A DNA stretch of 64,000 bases from Saprospiraceae bacterium (GTDB lineage Bacteria > Bacteroidota > Bacteroidia > Chitinophagales > Saprospiraceae): NCBI GenBank assembly GCA_021604865.1, contig BQJU01000036.1, forward strand, positions 1 to 64,000, given 5' to 3'. The notes under the pieces are model-generated. The model made no database searches. It had not been told where the DNA came from and saw only the letters and a program-made list of their open reading frames with translations. Position 1 is the first letter of the stretch. Every line of letters starts with the position of its first letter. Shown piece by piece: positions 18,486 through 28,001 of this stretch. Made by a program: the position numbers and the translations under genes.

Positions 18486-20486
18486 ATGATGGCGAAAAAA
18501 ATCATTCTAATCATCCTGGGGATCAGTATTATGGGACAATTATCAGCCCAAAGTTGGAAAAAGCTCAGTAAAGCTGCTGATGGCCTGATTAAGGAAGGCA
18601 AATATGAAGAGGCTGCTGCAACTTATGAGCAAGCCTGGCAGAAAAAGCAGAGCAAAAAAGACCTGATTTACAAAGCTGGTGAGGCTTATTACACCATCCG
18701 GGATTACCGTAAAGCTGCTGAAGCTTACCAAAACGTGAAAGATGAAAATAATAATTACCCTCTGGTAGGATTGAAATATGCACGAAGTCTTAAACAGGAC
18801 GGGCAGTACAAAAAAGCAATCGATGCTTTCAACAGCTTTGCAGATAAATATACTGGCGACGGTAAGGCTATATTGCAGGATGTGGTCAATACGGAAATTA
18901 AAGGAGCTGAGTTGGGACAAACGCTGGGATCACAGGCTGATCGGAGTGTAGAAGTGCTTTATCCTGGTGTTGAAATCAATTCCGATGCTGCTGAATTTGC
19001 CCCCTTCCTCGTGGGGCCGGAGGAACTATATTTCTCCTCTTCTATGGGAGGTAAGGCCCGGGTTTACAGTTCCCGGAAGATTGGGAACCGTTGGTCTAAA
19101 GCAGCTACTCCTGGCAATTTTCCAGTGATTTCTCAGGGCCAATATGCCAATGCCACTATGACTCCTGATGGAGAACGTATGTATTTTACCATCTGTAATA
19201 ATGACAAGCGTTGGGATGACCTGAATACCCGCTGCGAAATATTTGTCATCAAAAAGCAGGGTGCTGCTTGGTCACAACCCGAACGTTTGCCCGATTACAT
19301 CAACATGAAAGGGGTTACGGCTACCCACCCTTTTACGATACACCAGGGAGGACAGGAAATTCTGTATTATGCTTCCAATCGGGATGGTGGCCGCGGTGGT
19401 ATGGATATCTGGTTTGCTGCCCGGGATTTGGGTGAGGACGATAATGACTTTACCTTCCCTATCAATCTTGGCGCTACGGTCAATACACTAGGTGACGAAA
19501 TTACCCCCTTTTACAGTGCAGATGAGGGCACCTTATATTTTTCTTCCAATGGACATGTATCTATTGGTGGATTTGATGTGTTAAAAACTCGTGGAGAAGA
19601 AACCAATTGGGGCACCATAGAAAATGTTGGTTTGCCCATCAATTCTAGCGCTGACGATTACTTTTTTGTCAAAAACAGCTCCAGTTCAACGGGATTTCTG
19701 GTCTCTAACCGTGCCTTTGGTGGCGAAAAAAGCAATACAACCAATTCGGATATCTTCGAATTGCAAATGGGTGGAAAACGCATTGCACTGAAAGGTAATG
19801 CTTATGATCAGGAGTCGGGTGGCTTGCTCAACAATATTACCGTATCTCTTTTCCAGGTTTTTGATGATGGATCTGACAACCTGCTGATCAGCAAAGAATT
19901 TGCCAGCGGCAGTTACAGTTTTGAATTATTGCCCAATCGGTCTTTCAGGGTTGAGGTGGGTAAACCGGGTTTCTTGTCGGGAACTTATAATTTTGTGACC
20001 AACGATCCCAATACCTTTACCTATGGTCAGCCTGTATTCCTGGAGCCCTCAATGGGTGGTGGTGATGAGCCTCTAGTCATGGACCCCGTTGATCCAGGTA
20101 CAAAACCTAGACCTAATGTGAATAAGCCTGAACCATTTCCGGCAGAGCCAGGTGTCACCTATACTGCCCGGGGTACATCCACAAAGGATAACCTGGAGTA
20201 TGTGACTTCAGCGCCTAAACATCGCGGTATATATTTCAAAATTCAGATAGCTGCTGTGAAGCGTTTCAACCCAAATGATTCTAAATATGCTGCTGTCCAA
20301 TCATTAGGACGCTTTGATACTGAAGAGATTCCTTCAAGAGGCCTGACCCGCGTTCTGGTGGCAGAATTTTTTAGCCAGGAAGATGCCGAATCGGCACTGC
20401 AAAGTGTGCAGTCCAATGGTTTTAGCAATGCTTATCTGGTTAAATATGAAGATGGCAATCGTTACGGAAGGGTAAACCTGGATTAG
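18486..20486 (+). CDS. TPR-PD40-SPOR envelope protein
   Basis: I take the ATG at 18486 (666 residues), which is followed directly by a signal peptide (KKIILIILGISIMGQLSAQ). Domains in order: TPR-like helices at about 25-110 (YEEAAATYEQAWQKK, DYRKAAEAYQNVK); a PD40/WD40-like propeller at about 160-410 (GERMYFTICNND, GGQEILYYASNRDGGRGGMD, DEGTLYFSSNGH); a carboxypeptidase-regulatory-like fold at about 440-510; and a SPOR domain at the end (YFKIQIAAVKRF). In this phylum the TPR-PD40 arrangement usually ends in an OmpA peptidoglycan-binding domain, as in PorE of T9SS; here SPOR takes that place. Confidence 0.78.
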   Translation: MMAKKIILIILGISIMGQLSAQSWKKLSKAADGLIKEGKYEEAAATYEQAWQKKQSKKDLIYKAGEAYYTIRDYRKAAEAYQNVKDENNNYPLVGLKYARSLKQDGQYKKAIDAFNSFADKYTGDGKAILQDVVNTEIKGAELGQTLGSQADRSVEVLYPGVEINSDAAEFAPFLVGPEELYFSSSMGGKARVYSSRKIGNRWSKAATPGNFPVISQGQYANATMTPDGERMYFTICNNDKRWDDLNTRCEIFVIKKQGAAWSQPERLPDYINMKGVTATHPFTIHQGGQEILYYASNRDGGRGGMDIWFAARDLGEDDNDFTFPINLGATVNTLGDEITPFYSADEGTLYFSSNGHVSIGGFDVLKTRGEETNWGTIENVGLPINSSADDYFFVKNSSSSTGFLVSNRAFGGEKSNTTNSDIFELQMGGKRIALKGNAYDQESGGLLNNITVSLFQVFDDGSDNLLISKEFASGSYSFELLPNRSFRVEVGKPGFLSGTYNFVTNDPNTFTYGQPVFLEPSMGGGDEPLVMDPVDPGTKPRPNVNKPEPFPAEPGVTYTARGTSTKDNLEYVTSAPKHRGIYFKIQIAAVKRFNPNDSKYAAVQSLGRFDTEEIPSRGLTRVLVAEFFSQEDAESALQSVQSNGFSNAYLVKYEDGNRYGRVNLD

Positions 20487-20797
20487 CATTAATCCTCAGC
20501 GCTTGTTTGGAGGTCGGCTTTTGTAGCGTATGCGGCTCAGCCGAGATGACGAAGCAAGGTTTTTTTGAAGTTCATCTCGGCTGAGTCAAAACGGATAAAA
20601 AATAACGAAGTATCATCGAAAAAGGGATGCTTTACAGCCAATGCTCCTACTCTGCCTTCGCGAAGCCGCTATGGCAGAGCGAGGCCGCGCGGAGTGCATG
20701 TTTAGTGGCTGATTTGGTGGTAGGAGACTGGTCGGGTGTTTGATCACAGCAAAAAACTGTCCCAATGAATTTGGTTGATACGAAGTGCTTGTAGTGG
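20487..20797. repeat. 311-bp convergent intergenic region with long repeat element
   Basis: There is no gene. Bases 20501-20645 hold a long-form TTTGGAGGTCGGC element (GCTTGTTTGGAGGTCGGCTT at the left, then TTTGAAGTTCATCT and the AACGAAGTATCATCGAAAAAG box), homologous to the reverse complement of 16035-16204. A GC-rich stem around CTCTGCC...GGCAGAG (near 20650-20680) follows, and a trace of the ATGAATTTGGTTG box lies near 20764. The region separates the 3' ends of two convergent genes. Confidence 0.7.
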
Positions 20798-22216
20798 TCA
20801 AAATTTACGCCACAATTTTCCCAGTCCAATGACCAAAAAACAAACCGCCAAAACCGGAATAAACGACTCAAATCCTAGCAACAAACTTTGGGGCAACCAT
20901 TGGTAATAAAAACCAACAATCAGTACTTCCCCAATAATAATAGATGCTGCCAAAAATGCCGGAGGGACCGATTTGGTACGCAGAATGACCAGTGTAGCCG
21001 GAAATAAAACCGCCAATCCACTGAAAGCCAGCTTACCCATATCGAAAATGGTATCAAAAGGCCGATAAGCAATAGCCAAACCGATCAGGGCAAATACCAG
21101 GACAAATGCGCGCCCTGTTTTTACCTGTGCTTTGAAATCAAGCGCCCTGCCCCCAAGATCTAAGATAAGATCGCGGGTAGTGATTGTGCTGAGGGCCAGC
21201 AGTTGGGAATCCAAAGTAGACATAAACGCCGCCAATGCTCCGGTCATCACTAAAGCAGCAAACCATTCCGGGCTATGTTTGATGAGCATCATAGGCAAGA
21301 TTTGGTCGGCTTCTTTACCCAATAAACCAGGGAAACTCAAATGTGCCATGACCCCAATCATCACCGGCATAATGGCAAGAAACAAAGGGATAAAAGCATA
21401 AAGCAATGCCGATTTTTTAAGGTTGCTTAAATCGCGGGCTACATAAAAGCGCATAAAGACCTGCGGAAACATGGGAATACAAAACAACCAGAAAATCAGT
21501 AGACTAAACCACTTTTGGGGTGTATATACCCCGTCCTGACCAGCCCGGTCAAATAAGCCAGGTTGTAGCTCAAACGCGGCCTGATTGGCCACAGCCAAAC
21601 CACCTAAGCTTTGACTGATGACGACCACCGCCGCTACCATCAGTAGGATCATCAAAAGTCCTTGTTTGAGGTCGGTACGGGCCACACTACGCATCCCCCC
21701 CATCCATACGTAAATAATGGTAAAAGCAGTGAGCAGAGAAGCTCCTGCGAAATACGGTATCTGGCCTTGGGTAATGCTTTCAAGAATATATCCGGCACCT
21801 ACAATCTGCAAAGCAAGATAAGGTAGGGTAAAAACCATCATAATCAAGGCAAACAAAAACTGCAACAACCGACTGCCTGTCTGCCCATAAATGAGCTCCG
21901 CCGGTGTGATATATCCCTTTTGTTTGCCCAATTGCCAGGCACGGGTACCAATCAGAAAAAAGCTCAAACAAGCCAATGCCGTACCGAGTCCCATGATCAC
22001 ATAATAGGCATATCCAATGCGGTAGCCCTCTCCGGCAAATCCGAGAAAATAAAAGGCACTGAAATTGGTCGCCAGAATGGTAAAAAAAAGAGCCAGTGTA
22101 GTCAGGTTGCGGTTTGCCAGAAAATAGCCCTCAGGCGTGCTGCTTTCCTTCCGGGTTCCAGTCAAACTTCCCAGAAAGGTAACGGCAATGTACAAGATGA
22201 GAATCAGGTAGATCAA
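20798..22216 (-). CDS. Sodium:solute symporter (SSS family)
   Basis: The 472-residue protein has about 13 hydrophobic helices and the SSS-family signature region (FLANRNLTTLALFFTILATN near residue 30, then FSAFYFLGFAGEGYRIGYAY). These proteins couple sodium entry to uptake of a small solute such as a sugar, amino acid or carboxylate; the substrate cannot be told here. The start overlaps the stop of the upstream small membrane-protein gene by 4 bp, the usual sign of translational coupling between an SSS transporter and its small partner. Confidence 0.88.
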   Translation of the reverse strand: MIYLILILYIAVTFLGSLTGTRKESSTPEGYFLANRNLTTLALFFTILATNFSAFYFLGFAGEGYRIGYAYYVIMGLGTALACLSFFLIGTRAWQLGKQKGYITPAELIYGQTGSRLLQFLFALIMMVFTLPYLALQIVGAGYILESITQGQIPYFAGASLLTAFTIIYVWMGGMRSVARTDLKQGLLMILLMVAAVVVISQSLGGLAVANQAAFELQPGLFDRAGQDGVYTPQKWFSLLIFWLFCIPMFPQVFMRFYVARDLSNLKKSALLYAFIPLFLAIMPVMIGVMAHLSFPGLLGKEADQILPMMLIKHSPEWFAALVMTGALAAFMSTLDSQLLALSTITTRDLILDLGGRALDFKAQVKTGRAFVLVFALIGLAIAYRPFDTIFDMGKLAFSGLAVLFPATLVILRTKSVPPAFLAASIIIGEVLIVGFYYQWLPQSLLLGFESFIPVLAVCFLVIGLGKLWRKF

Positions 22217-22431
22217 GGGTTGTGTTTTTTGTTATCGGTTTTCCAATAAAATTTGGAAAATAAGAAAAATGCCGCCACCAAAACCAGGTGAACGCCAACA
22301 AACCACCACAACCAGGGCGGAAATCCACCAAAAGATAAGCCATCAGGCCAGGAAAAAAACAGATAATCCTGACTGAGCAGAAATACAATTAGAAATATCA
22401 ATAGCCAGCCACCTGCTTTTATACGCTGCAT
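22213..22431 (-). CDS. Small two-helix membrane protein paired with symporter (DUF3311-like)
   Basis: The 72-residue protein has two hydrophobic helices (WLLIFLIVFLLSQDYLFF and PWLWWFVGVHLVLVAAFFLF) separated by a short SWPDGLSFGGFP loop. Small DUF3311-type proteins of this shape are commonly encoded just before SSS symporters and are thought to be accessory subunits. The 4-bp overlap with the symporter start supports the pairing. The exact family assignment is by resemblance only. Confidence 0.7.
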   Translation of the reverse strand: MQRIKAGGWLLIFLIVFLLSQDYLFFSWPDGLSFGGFPPWLWWFVGVHLVLVAAFFLFSKFYWKTDNKKHNP

Positions 22432-22458
22432 TTTTTACTGGGAAAGATACAAAATTCA

Positions 22459-22872
22459 TTATGCATACTTCCGCCAGGAGCCCAAAATCAAACCGGCAAC
22501 GGCATAAATAATCAGATTGGCGCCGCCGTCGATCCAGGTCAATTCGTAGGGTCGGAAAGAGAAAAAGTTATGCACCATAGTGGGCATAAAGGTAAAGCCA
22601 AAACCAATGGCCAGGCCAGTGACCAGACCATCCATCGGCGATTCGATTTTCATCCGTACAAATAACCAGGCCAGTATATAGGCCAGAATAACAGAGGCAA
22701 TTATACTGACAATGTAAGGTGTAGCGCTTTGATTGGCTTCAATGGTGTCCATCGTCAGTTTATTGAGAGACATCCATTTTTGGGCAAACAGGCCATACCA
22801 ACCCATGGGGATCAATTGGCCTAAAACGACAATAACAAAGACAGCAAGGTGATTAATTTTTAGTGCTCTCAT
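22459..22872 (-). CDS. DUF1761-like membrane protein
   Basis: I place the start at 22872 (137 residues, beginning MRALKINHLAVFVIVVLGQL). The longer upstream extension runs through a terminator hairpin and is implausible. Four transmembrane helices are visible, with the motif LGQLIPMGWYGLFAQKWM after helix 1 and GLAIGFGFTFMPTMVHNFFSF near the end. This matches the DUF1761 family of small membrane proteins of unknown function. It lies 27 bp upstream of the small symporter-associated gene on the same strand and may share a transcript with it. Confidence 0.75.
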   Translation of the reverse strand: MRALKINHLAVFVIVVLGQLIPMGWYGLFAQKWMSLNKLTMDTIEANQSATPYIVSIIASVILAYILAWLFVRMKIESPMDGLVTGLAIGFGFTFMPTMVHNFFSFRPYELTWIDGGANLIIYAVAGLILGSWRKYA

Positions 22873-22895
22873 GCTTTTTGTTTTCTTAAAGATAA

Positions 22896-22944
22896 GGAAA
22901 AAAAAAAGCAAACCGGAACCGAATTGCTTCGATACCGGTTTGCT
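22896..22944 (-). terminator. Strong rho-independent terminator
   Basis: On the minus strand the stem AGCAAACCGG...CCGGTTTGCT (10 perfect pairs, 22944-22935 with 22916-22907) is followed directly by an uninterrupted run of at least ten Ts. It lies about 45 bp after the stop of the large T9SS cargo gene and before the DUF1761-like gene, so it ends the upstream transcript. Confidence 0.88.
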
Positions 22945-22990
22945 AACTGATCCTTTGCGGGCATGCCGCGAGGTTCCTGAATGTATGTCG

Positions 22991-25900
22991 TTACTCAATC
23001 ATCACCTTATGGGTAAGATGAGCATCACCATCTGTGAGTTGCAAGAAATAAGTACCTGACGGGTATGCAGTCAGGTCAATCTCCAGCTTACCATTTTGGG
23101 CTTGACCCAGATTGTTTTGATACACCATTATACCCAGTGTATTCATCATGCGAATGTTGAATTGACCCGGCCTTTCCGTAAAATCAAATTGTACATTCAG
23201 CATGTCTTTAGCTGGATTAGGGAAAATGTCTACCTGATTTGACAGGGCAACATCATCTACTGCCACAATATTACAGGTAACACACCAACCAAAACAAACG
23301 GCATCCAGGTCGAGGTCTGCATCAGTAGTGGCAAAGAAGCGGTCATTATTATCACCAGTAGTGCAATCTTCGCCCAGGCTGGTATTGATGTCCTCTTCTA
23401 CATTACCATTCTTATATTTAAACCTGACTTCAGCCTGATTTTGAGGGATATCAACGGTTACGGAGTAGATTCCGTCCGCATCACCATCCGTCATAGCCAG
23501 ATCATTACCATCGTTAAAGGTACCGCTAACAAAAACACCACTTGGGTCAACCTCTTCGTTTTGCATATCTACATTGAAGGTAACGGCTACCTGAGGTATT
23601 GCAAAAATGAGTTCCCAAAGGAAGGCATCACTTATCCAGCCATTGTCCCATTCGATATAATAAGTGGTTCCGCCAGTAACGGGAATATCCTCTTGCAGAG
23701 AAGGACCGCCACTAATACCACAACCATCATCGTCAGTTGACACAAGTGTCAAACCGTCAAACGTAGTACAGTCGCCAGTATATACCCAGAAGCGGGTATC
23801 AGAATCTGTGCCATTACAAGAAAGAATAGTCATCAAACCATCTGTTTCCGGAGTAAAGGCGTACCATTCGGTGAGGGTGTAAGCTGTTGGTGTACGTCCC
23901 TGGCTGGTATTGCCAATAGTAGGACCAGTTACAGCTCCATTACCGGTGAATTCTTCAAGGGTCTGCTCTCCGGGCTGGATAACAAACGCCGTTTGACAGA
24001 AGTCACCCTCAGGAGCAGGATCGGTAGACAAGGCCAGGGTAAAGTCAAAACCGGCATTGTCCCAAACATCATCCCACATGATATAATAAGTATCACCAGC
24101 AGTTACAATGGCTTCTCTATAAGAAGCCCACTCACTACCATCACCGATATCACATTGGTCGTCATTGACACCAATGATATGCAGATCGTGACAATCATCA
24201 CCGAGGAACATCCAGCCACGGGTATCTACACCACCGCCACAAGAAGAAATTGAAAGCACTCCATCCGATTCAGCAACATATTTAAACCAGGCTGCTTTTT
24301 GGCCACCAACACCATCATCAAGGTGGTAACCACCTCCATAACAACCAAGGTCTTCGATTGTATAGGTGCCTAATCCAATTTCCGTAGCATTATAACAGTA
24401 TTGCCCTTCACCAGCAGCAGGAATCTGCCAGAATTCCACATCATCTACATAGAATTTATATCCTGCGTCAATGGGGAAAAAGTTGATGGAGTTGAGTTGG
24501 GTGCTGGCCGCGTTTGCAGCATTACTCCAAGCCCATGCTTCTACGGTATACTCTCCTACAATCAGTCTGGCTTCATCATTATCAATATCAACATAAATGA
24601 ATATATCAACCCATTCGTCTTGGTTATAAGAGAAGGTTCTTTCTGCTCCACCATCATTGGTTTCAAGACGGCCTTCTCCACCATCATCAAAGTAAACATC
24701 AATAGCCCAGAATCCAGCTGCTGCTGTAGGAGCCATGTGTTGGAGGTTGAAGTAACCGTCACTGCCTGAAGGTACAAACACACTAAAACTAATGCGGTAA
24801 TGTCCATCAGTGCGATCACCAAATACTAGAAGGGCATCCTGGCCAGCCAGTGTTCCGTCAATGAGGATCGATTGTGCGCCACTCTGGAAAGTATCGGTAG
24901 AAACCATAGCACCAAGGGTTGCACCCGGCCATTGGTTCCAATGTGGTGCCTGACCGGTAGCATTGCCGGCAGTATACCCTTCGATGTCGTCAGAAATCAT
25001 AACCAATGGTGCATCACAATCGGTTACGGCACAGGTGGTACAAGAACCGAAACAGACAGCTGGAATTTCGGCTTCACCACCGACGATATAAGGCCGGAAA
25101 TTGAAACCCAATCCGGAGGCTTCGCCACATTCGGCAGGCACTACTTCCACATTTGCAGGGGAAAGCATACCATTTACAAAGGCATAACCGATTGTATCCA
25201 AAACTGTGAGGCTGACAGAGGCACTATACACCCCATCAGCATCGACATCATCCATGGCAACCACCACTACGTCACCAATTGTCATCGCATCAGGGCCAGC
25301 GTAAGCCAGATTAACGCCATCTCCGGAGACGGTTTCTTCAGACATGTCAACATTAAAAGTAACAGTAGCCTGAGGAAGGGCACCTTCACTTAACGTGAAA
25401 TCAAAGCCATGGTAGTCCCACCGATCATCCCAGTAAATAAAATATTGGGTACCGGCAACGGCAATAAAACTAAGTTCAGAGGCATATTCATCATTATCAA
25501 AATCACAATCATCATTAACGTCAACCAGGGTCAAAGTGGCACAATCTGGCCCACTCAGAATGGCGAGACGGGTATCTGTTAGTGCTCCACAGGAGGTGAC
25601 TGTAGCAAGGTTATTTGTGGTGGGCGTGTAGGAATACCATTTGGCATTAGCATTGTTGTCAAGTACGCCCGAAACAAAAACTGCACCAAAGCCTGAGGTG
25701 ATACTGTCGACTGTATAAGTGCCTGGGGTAATAGCGGTAGCAGTTTCACAAACTTCATCGGTGCCTGAAGGAATGGGCTCAGGTGATAAGGTCACCATTA
25801 CGCCCGGCATATTCATCTTGATCTCTTGACAGGCCGAAAAGCTGGCCTGGACGGCGGGTATGGCCACCAGGTCAATCAGCGGATCACCTTCAGCAGCACC

Positions 25901-26269
25901 CATAGTGCCGGCTTTGTACATACCAACCGTATCGTTGTTGCAAACGACAACAGCGATGGCACCCGCCAATTGTGCGTTGTATATTTTGTTTGTAAACCCA
26001 CAGCCACCGCGATCGATCAGTGCAATGGCTCCGGTGAGGTCGTTGATGACCGGTTCGCAAGCATCAGAAGTGGTTCCTGTAGTGTCATCGGCCATGACAA
26101 GCGTGGCCGAAATTTCCATTAATGGCGGTGTAAAATTAGCTTCGAGTGCCTGGATATCAGCCAATCCGGTTGGCGAATCCACGATAATTTTGACTTGTGC
26201 CTGTAAGGTAAAAAAGAGTAGGGTAAGACAAAAGCCTAGAAAAAGGCGAATGGAGTATTTTTTGTTCAT
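22991..26269 (-). CDS. Large T9SS-secreted mosaic protein with PA domain
   Basis: The ATG at 26269 gives 1092 residues with a signal peptide (LFLGFCLTLLFFTLQAQ). Domains in order: a protease-associated (PA) domain (about 25-175, GAIALIDRGGCGFTNKI); three prepeptidase-like repeats, each with a WYSYTP/WFKYVA/WYAFTP core and a QYFIYWDD/TYYIMWDD/TYYIEWDN end; two modules with TFNVDMSEETVSGDG/TFNVDMQNEEVDPSG; a lectin-like domain (about 430-600, DDIEGYTAGNATGQAPHW); and a T9SS type A sorting domain (FPNPAKDMLNVQFDF). No catalytic domain is evident, so it is likely a surface or secreted binding or matrix protein. A strong terminator follows. Confidence 0.85.
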   Translation of the reverse strand: MNKKYSIRLFLGFCLTLLFFTLQAQVKIIVDSPTGLADIQALEANFTPPLMEISATLVMADDTTGTTSDACEPVINDLTGAIALIDRGGCGFTNKIYNAQLAGAIAVVVCNNDTVGMYKAGTMGAAEGDPLIDLVAIPAVQASFSACQEIKMNMPGVMVTLSPEPIPSGTDEVCETATAITPGTYTVDSITSGFGAVFVSGVLDNNANAKWYSYTPTTNNLATVTSCGALTDTRLAILSGPDCATLTLVDVNDDCDFDNDEYASELSFIAVAGTQYFIYWDDRWDYHGFDFTLSEGALPQATVTFNVDMSEETVSGDGVNLAYAGPDAMTIGDVVVVAMDDVDADGVYSASVSLTVLDTIGYAFVNGMLSPANVEVVPAECGEASGLGFNFRPYIVGGEAEIPAVCFGSCTTCAVTDCDAPLVMISDDIEGYTAGNATGQAPHWNQWPGATLGAMVSTDTFQSGAQSILIDGTLAGQDALLVFGDRTDGHYRISFSVFVPSGSDGYFNLQHMAPTAAAGFWAIDVYFDDGGEGRLETNDGGAERTFSYNQDEWVDIFIYVDIDNDEARLIVGEYTVEAWAWSNAANAASTQLNSINFFPIDAGYKFYVDDVEFWQIPAAGEGQYCYNATEIGLGTYTIEDLGCYGGGYHLDDGVGGQKAAWFKYVAESDGVLSISSCGGGVDTRGWMFLGDDCHDLHIIGVNDDQCDIGDGSEWASYREAIVTAGDTYYIMWDDVWDNAGFDFTLALSTDPAPEGDFCQTAFVIQPGEQTLEEFTGNGAVTGPTIGNTSQGRTPTAYTLTEWYAFTPETDGLMTILSCNGTDSDTRFWVYTGDCTTFDGLTLVSTDDDGCGISGGPSLQEDIPVTGGTTYYIEWDNGWISDAFLWELIFAIPQVAVTFNVDMQNEEVDPSGVFVSGTFNDGNDLAMTDGDADGIYSVTVDIPQNQAEVRFKYKNGNVEEDINTSLGEDCTTGDNNDRFFATTDADLDLDAVCFGWCVTCNIVAVDDVALSNQVDIFPNPAKDMLNVQFDFTERPGQFNIRMMNTLGIMVYQNNLGQAQNGKLEIDLTAYPSGTYFLQLTDGDAHLTHKVMIE

Positions 26270-26734
26270 ACTAAAGAAAGGATTTTGGTTAAAAAATGAG
26301 ATAACTTGACAGCATATTGCGTCCAACATTAGTTGGTAAAAGCATGTTCAATTTTTTTAATTTGACGGAAATGAAACTTGGAAATAAAAAGCACAAACCT
26401 GAGGCCAGGACAGAGGACATGGTGTACGCCTGCATAAGTAGGGTGATAACTGCTTGTTAAATGGCTCAAGGGTAACTTGTTTGTTGTCAAATCGACAAAC
26501 TACTTCTCTTTTAGAGCATGTTCATTTTCTTGTCAATACATCCCTATTCCACCTACTCTTTGAGGTTAGTAAGAGGTTGTCCGGATGAATTTGGCAAAAG
26601 AAAAATTTTCCAGACTAAGCTCTTGTCTTTGTCGTTAGCTGCCTGCTAATATAAGGATATTCCGATTAACTTCGGAATGAAATTGCTTAATAATTTGTTT
26701 GAAGGTTAAAGATAAACCTCCAAACATGCATGCT
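26270..26734. other. 465-bp intergenic region, mostly featureless
   Basis: I see no gene. The stretch upstream of the large secreted-protein gene is AT-rich and should hold its promoter, but no clear TAnnTTTG box was found on the minus strand. Near 26660 a small hairpin (TTCCGATTAACTTCGGAA) occurs. Bases 26695-26733 hold a very short version of the TTTGGAGG element (TTGTTTGAAGG ... CCTCCAAACATGC) just before the stop of the next minus-strand gene. Confidence 0.5.
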
Positions 26735-27886
26735 TTAAAGGCTTATCCATTTGTCTTGTTGGCTGGAGGTCACTACTTTTTCTATAAACTGCATTCCTCT
26801 GACACCATCTGATACCGATGGAAAATCCTGGTATACTGAATCTGGTTGTTCACCATTGAGGTGAGCACGGAGACAAAGAGCGAAATTGCGGTAAATATTG
26901 GCGAAAGCCTCCAGGTATCCCTCTGGGTGTCCGCCGGGGATGCGGGTATGTGCTTGGGCTTCCGGACTAAGTTCGCCCACACCGGTACGCAGAATTTGGG
27001 TTGGCTTATCTAACCACTTTGCAAGTAAAGTGTTGGGCTCCATTTGGTGCCATTCCAAGCCTCCTTTTTCGCCATAAACTCTGATGTTGAGGGCATTTTC
27101 TTCGCCTACAGAAATCTGGCTGGCGTGCAGGATGCCTTTTGCGCCATTGTCAAACCGTAATAATACATTGCCGTCATCATCCAGCTTTCTACCTTTGACA
27201 AAGATGGTGAGGTCCGCCATAAGGGAAGCAATTTTTAATCCGGTGATATATTCCGCCAGATTCTCGGCATGGGTGCCAATATCGCCCATACTACCGGCAA
27301 TACCCGACCGTTTGGGATCGGTACGCCAGTCGGCTTGTTTGTTATCGCCACTTTCTTCCAGCCTGGTGGCCAGCCAGCCCTGAGGATACTCTACGACTAC
27401 TTTCCTGATGACTCCGAGTTCACCATTGCGAATCATGGCTCTGGCCTCTTTGACCATGGGATACCCGGTATAATTATGGGTAAGGGCAAAGATAAGACCG
27501 GTTTTTTTAACCAGTTTTTCCAACTCCAATGCCTCGTTCATATCAAAACAAAGCGGTTTGTCACACACTACGTGGAATCCATTTTCCAAGGCCATTTTTG
27601 CAGGCCCGTAATGCATGTGATTGGGCGTAACGATAGAAATGAAATCCATGCGTTCGCCCAGCGGCAATTTTTTCTCCTGTTCAATCATTTCCATATAGGT
27701 GCCATAGACCCTATTGGAAGGCAGGTAAAAATCTTCGCCGGAAGCCTTCGATTTTTCCGGATCACGGCTAAATGCGCCGCAAACAAATTCAATTTCCCCA
27801 TCAAGTGCAGCCGCCATGCGATGCACGCCACCAATAAAGGCACCCCGGCCACCACCGACCATGCCCATGCGTATTTTTCTTTTCAT
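26735..27886 (-). CDS. Gfo/Idh/MocA-family oxidoreductase
   Basis: The 383-residue protein has an N-terminal Rossmann fold with the dinucleotide loop GMVGGGRGAFIGGVH. The family's catalytic-loop equivalent CDKPLCFD follows, where the usual EKP reads DKP. The C-terminal substrate domain begins around residue 135 and contains GDIGTHAENLAEYITG, whose His is the expected active-site residue. Such enzymes oxidise or reduce sugars, inositols or their derivatives using NAD(P). The downstream neighbour on the same strand would be hemW-side DNA; the upstream neighbour is a DUF1080 lipoprotein, and Gfo/Idh plus DUF1080 is a common pairing in sugar-processing loci. Confidence 0.88.
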   Translation of the reverse strand: MKRKIRMGMVGGGRGAFIGGVHRMAAALDGEIEFVCGAFSRDPEKSKASGEDFYLPSNRVYGTYMEMIEQEKKLPLGERMDFISIVTPNHMHYGPAKMALENGFHVVCDKPLCFDMNEALELEKLVKKTGLIFALTHNYTGYPMVKEARAMIRNGELGVIRKVVVEYPQGWLATRLEESGDNKQADWRTDPKRSGIAGSMGDIGTHAENLAEYITGLKIASLMADLTIFVKGRKLDDDGNVLLRFDNGAKGILHASQISVGEENALNIRVYGEKGGLEWHQMEPNTLLAKWLDKPTQILRTGVGELSPEAQAHTRIPGGHPEGYLEAFANIYRNFALCLRAHLNGEQPDSVYQDFPSVSDGVRGMQFIEKVVTSSQQDKWISL

Positions 27887-27927
27887 ACCGATTGATTGCC
27901 TATTTGTGAAAAAATGTTTTTGAAGAG

Positions 27928-27990
27928 GTCAGACCTTGTCTGCAATGCAGTCCCACCGTCTGACAGCGAAGCGATCTGACTTCTGACCTC
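27928..27990. repeat. GTCAGATCGC-type short repeat
   Basis: The sequence GAGGTCAGACC...CTGACAGCGAAGCGATCTGAC is related to the ends of the 78-bp element at 4462 and 4901 (ACAGCAAAGCGATCTGA). It lies between the Gfo/Idh gene and the DUF1080 gene. Similar half-sites occur near 30336 and 58433. Confidence 0.45.
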
Positions 27991-28001
27991 TGACGATCTC
28001 T

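Noticed and set aside
22873-22998. N-terminal extension of the DUF1761-like gene
   Set aside because: It would be translated through a strong terminator hairpin; the internal ATG at 22872 precedes a normal first helix.
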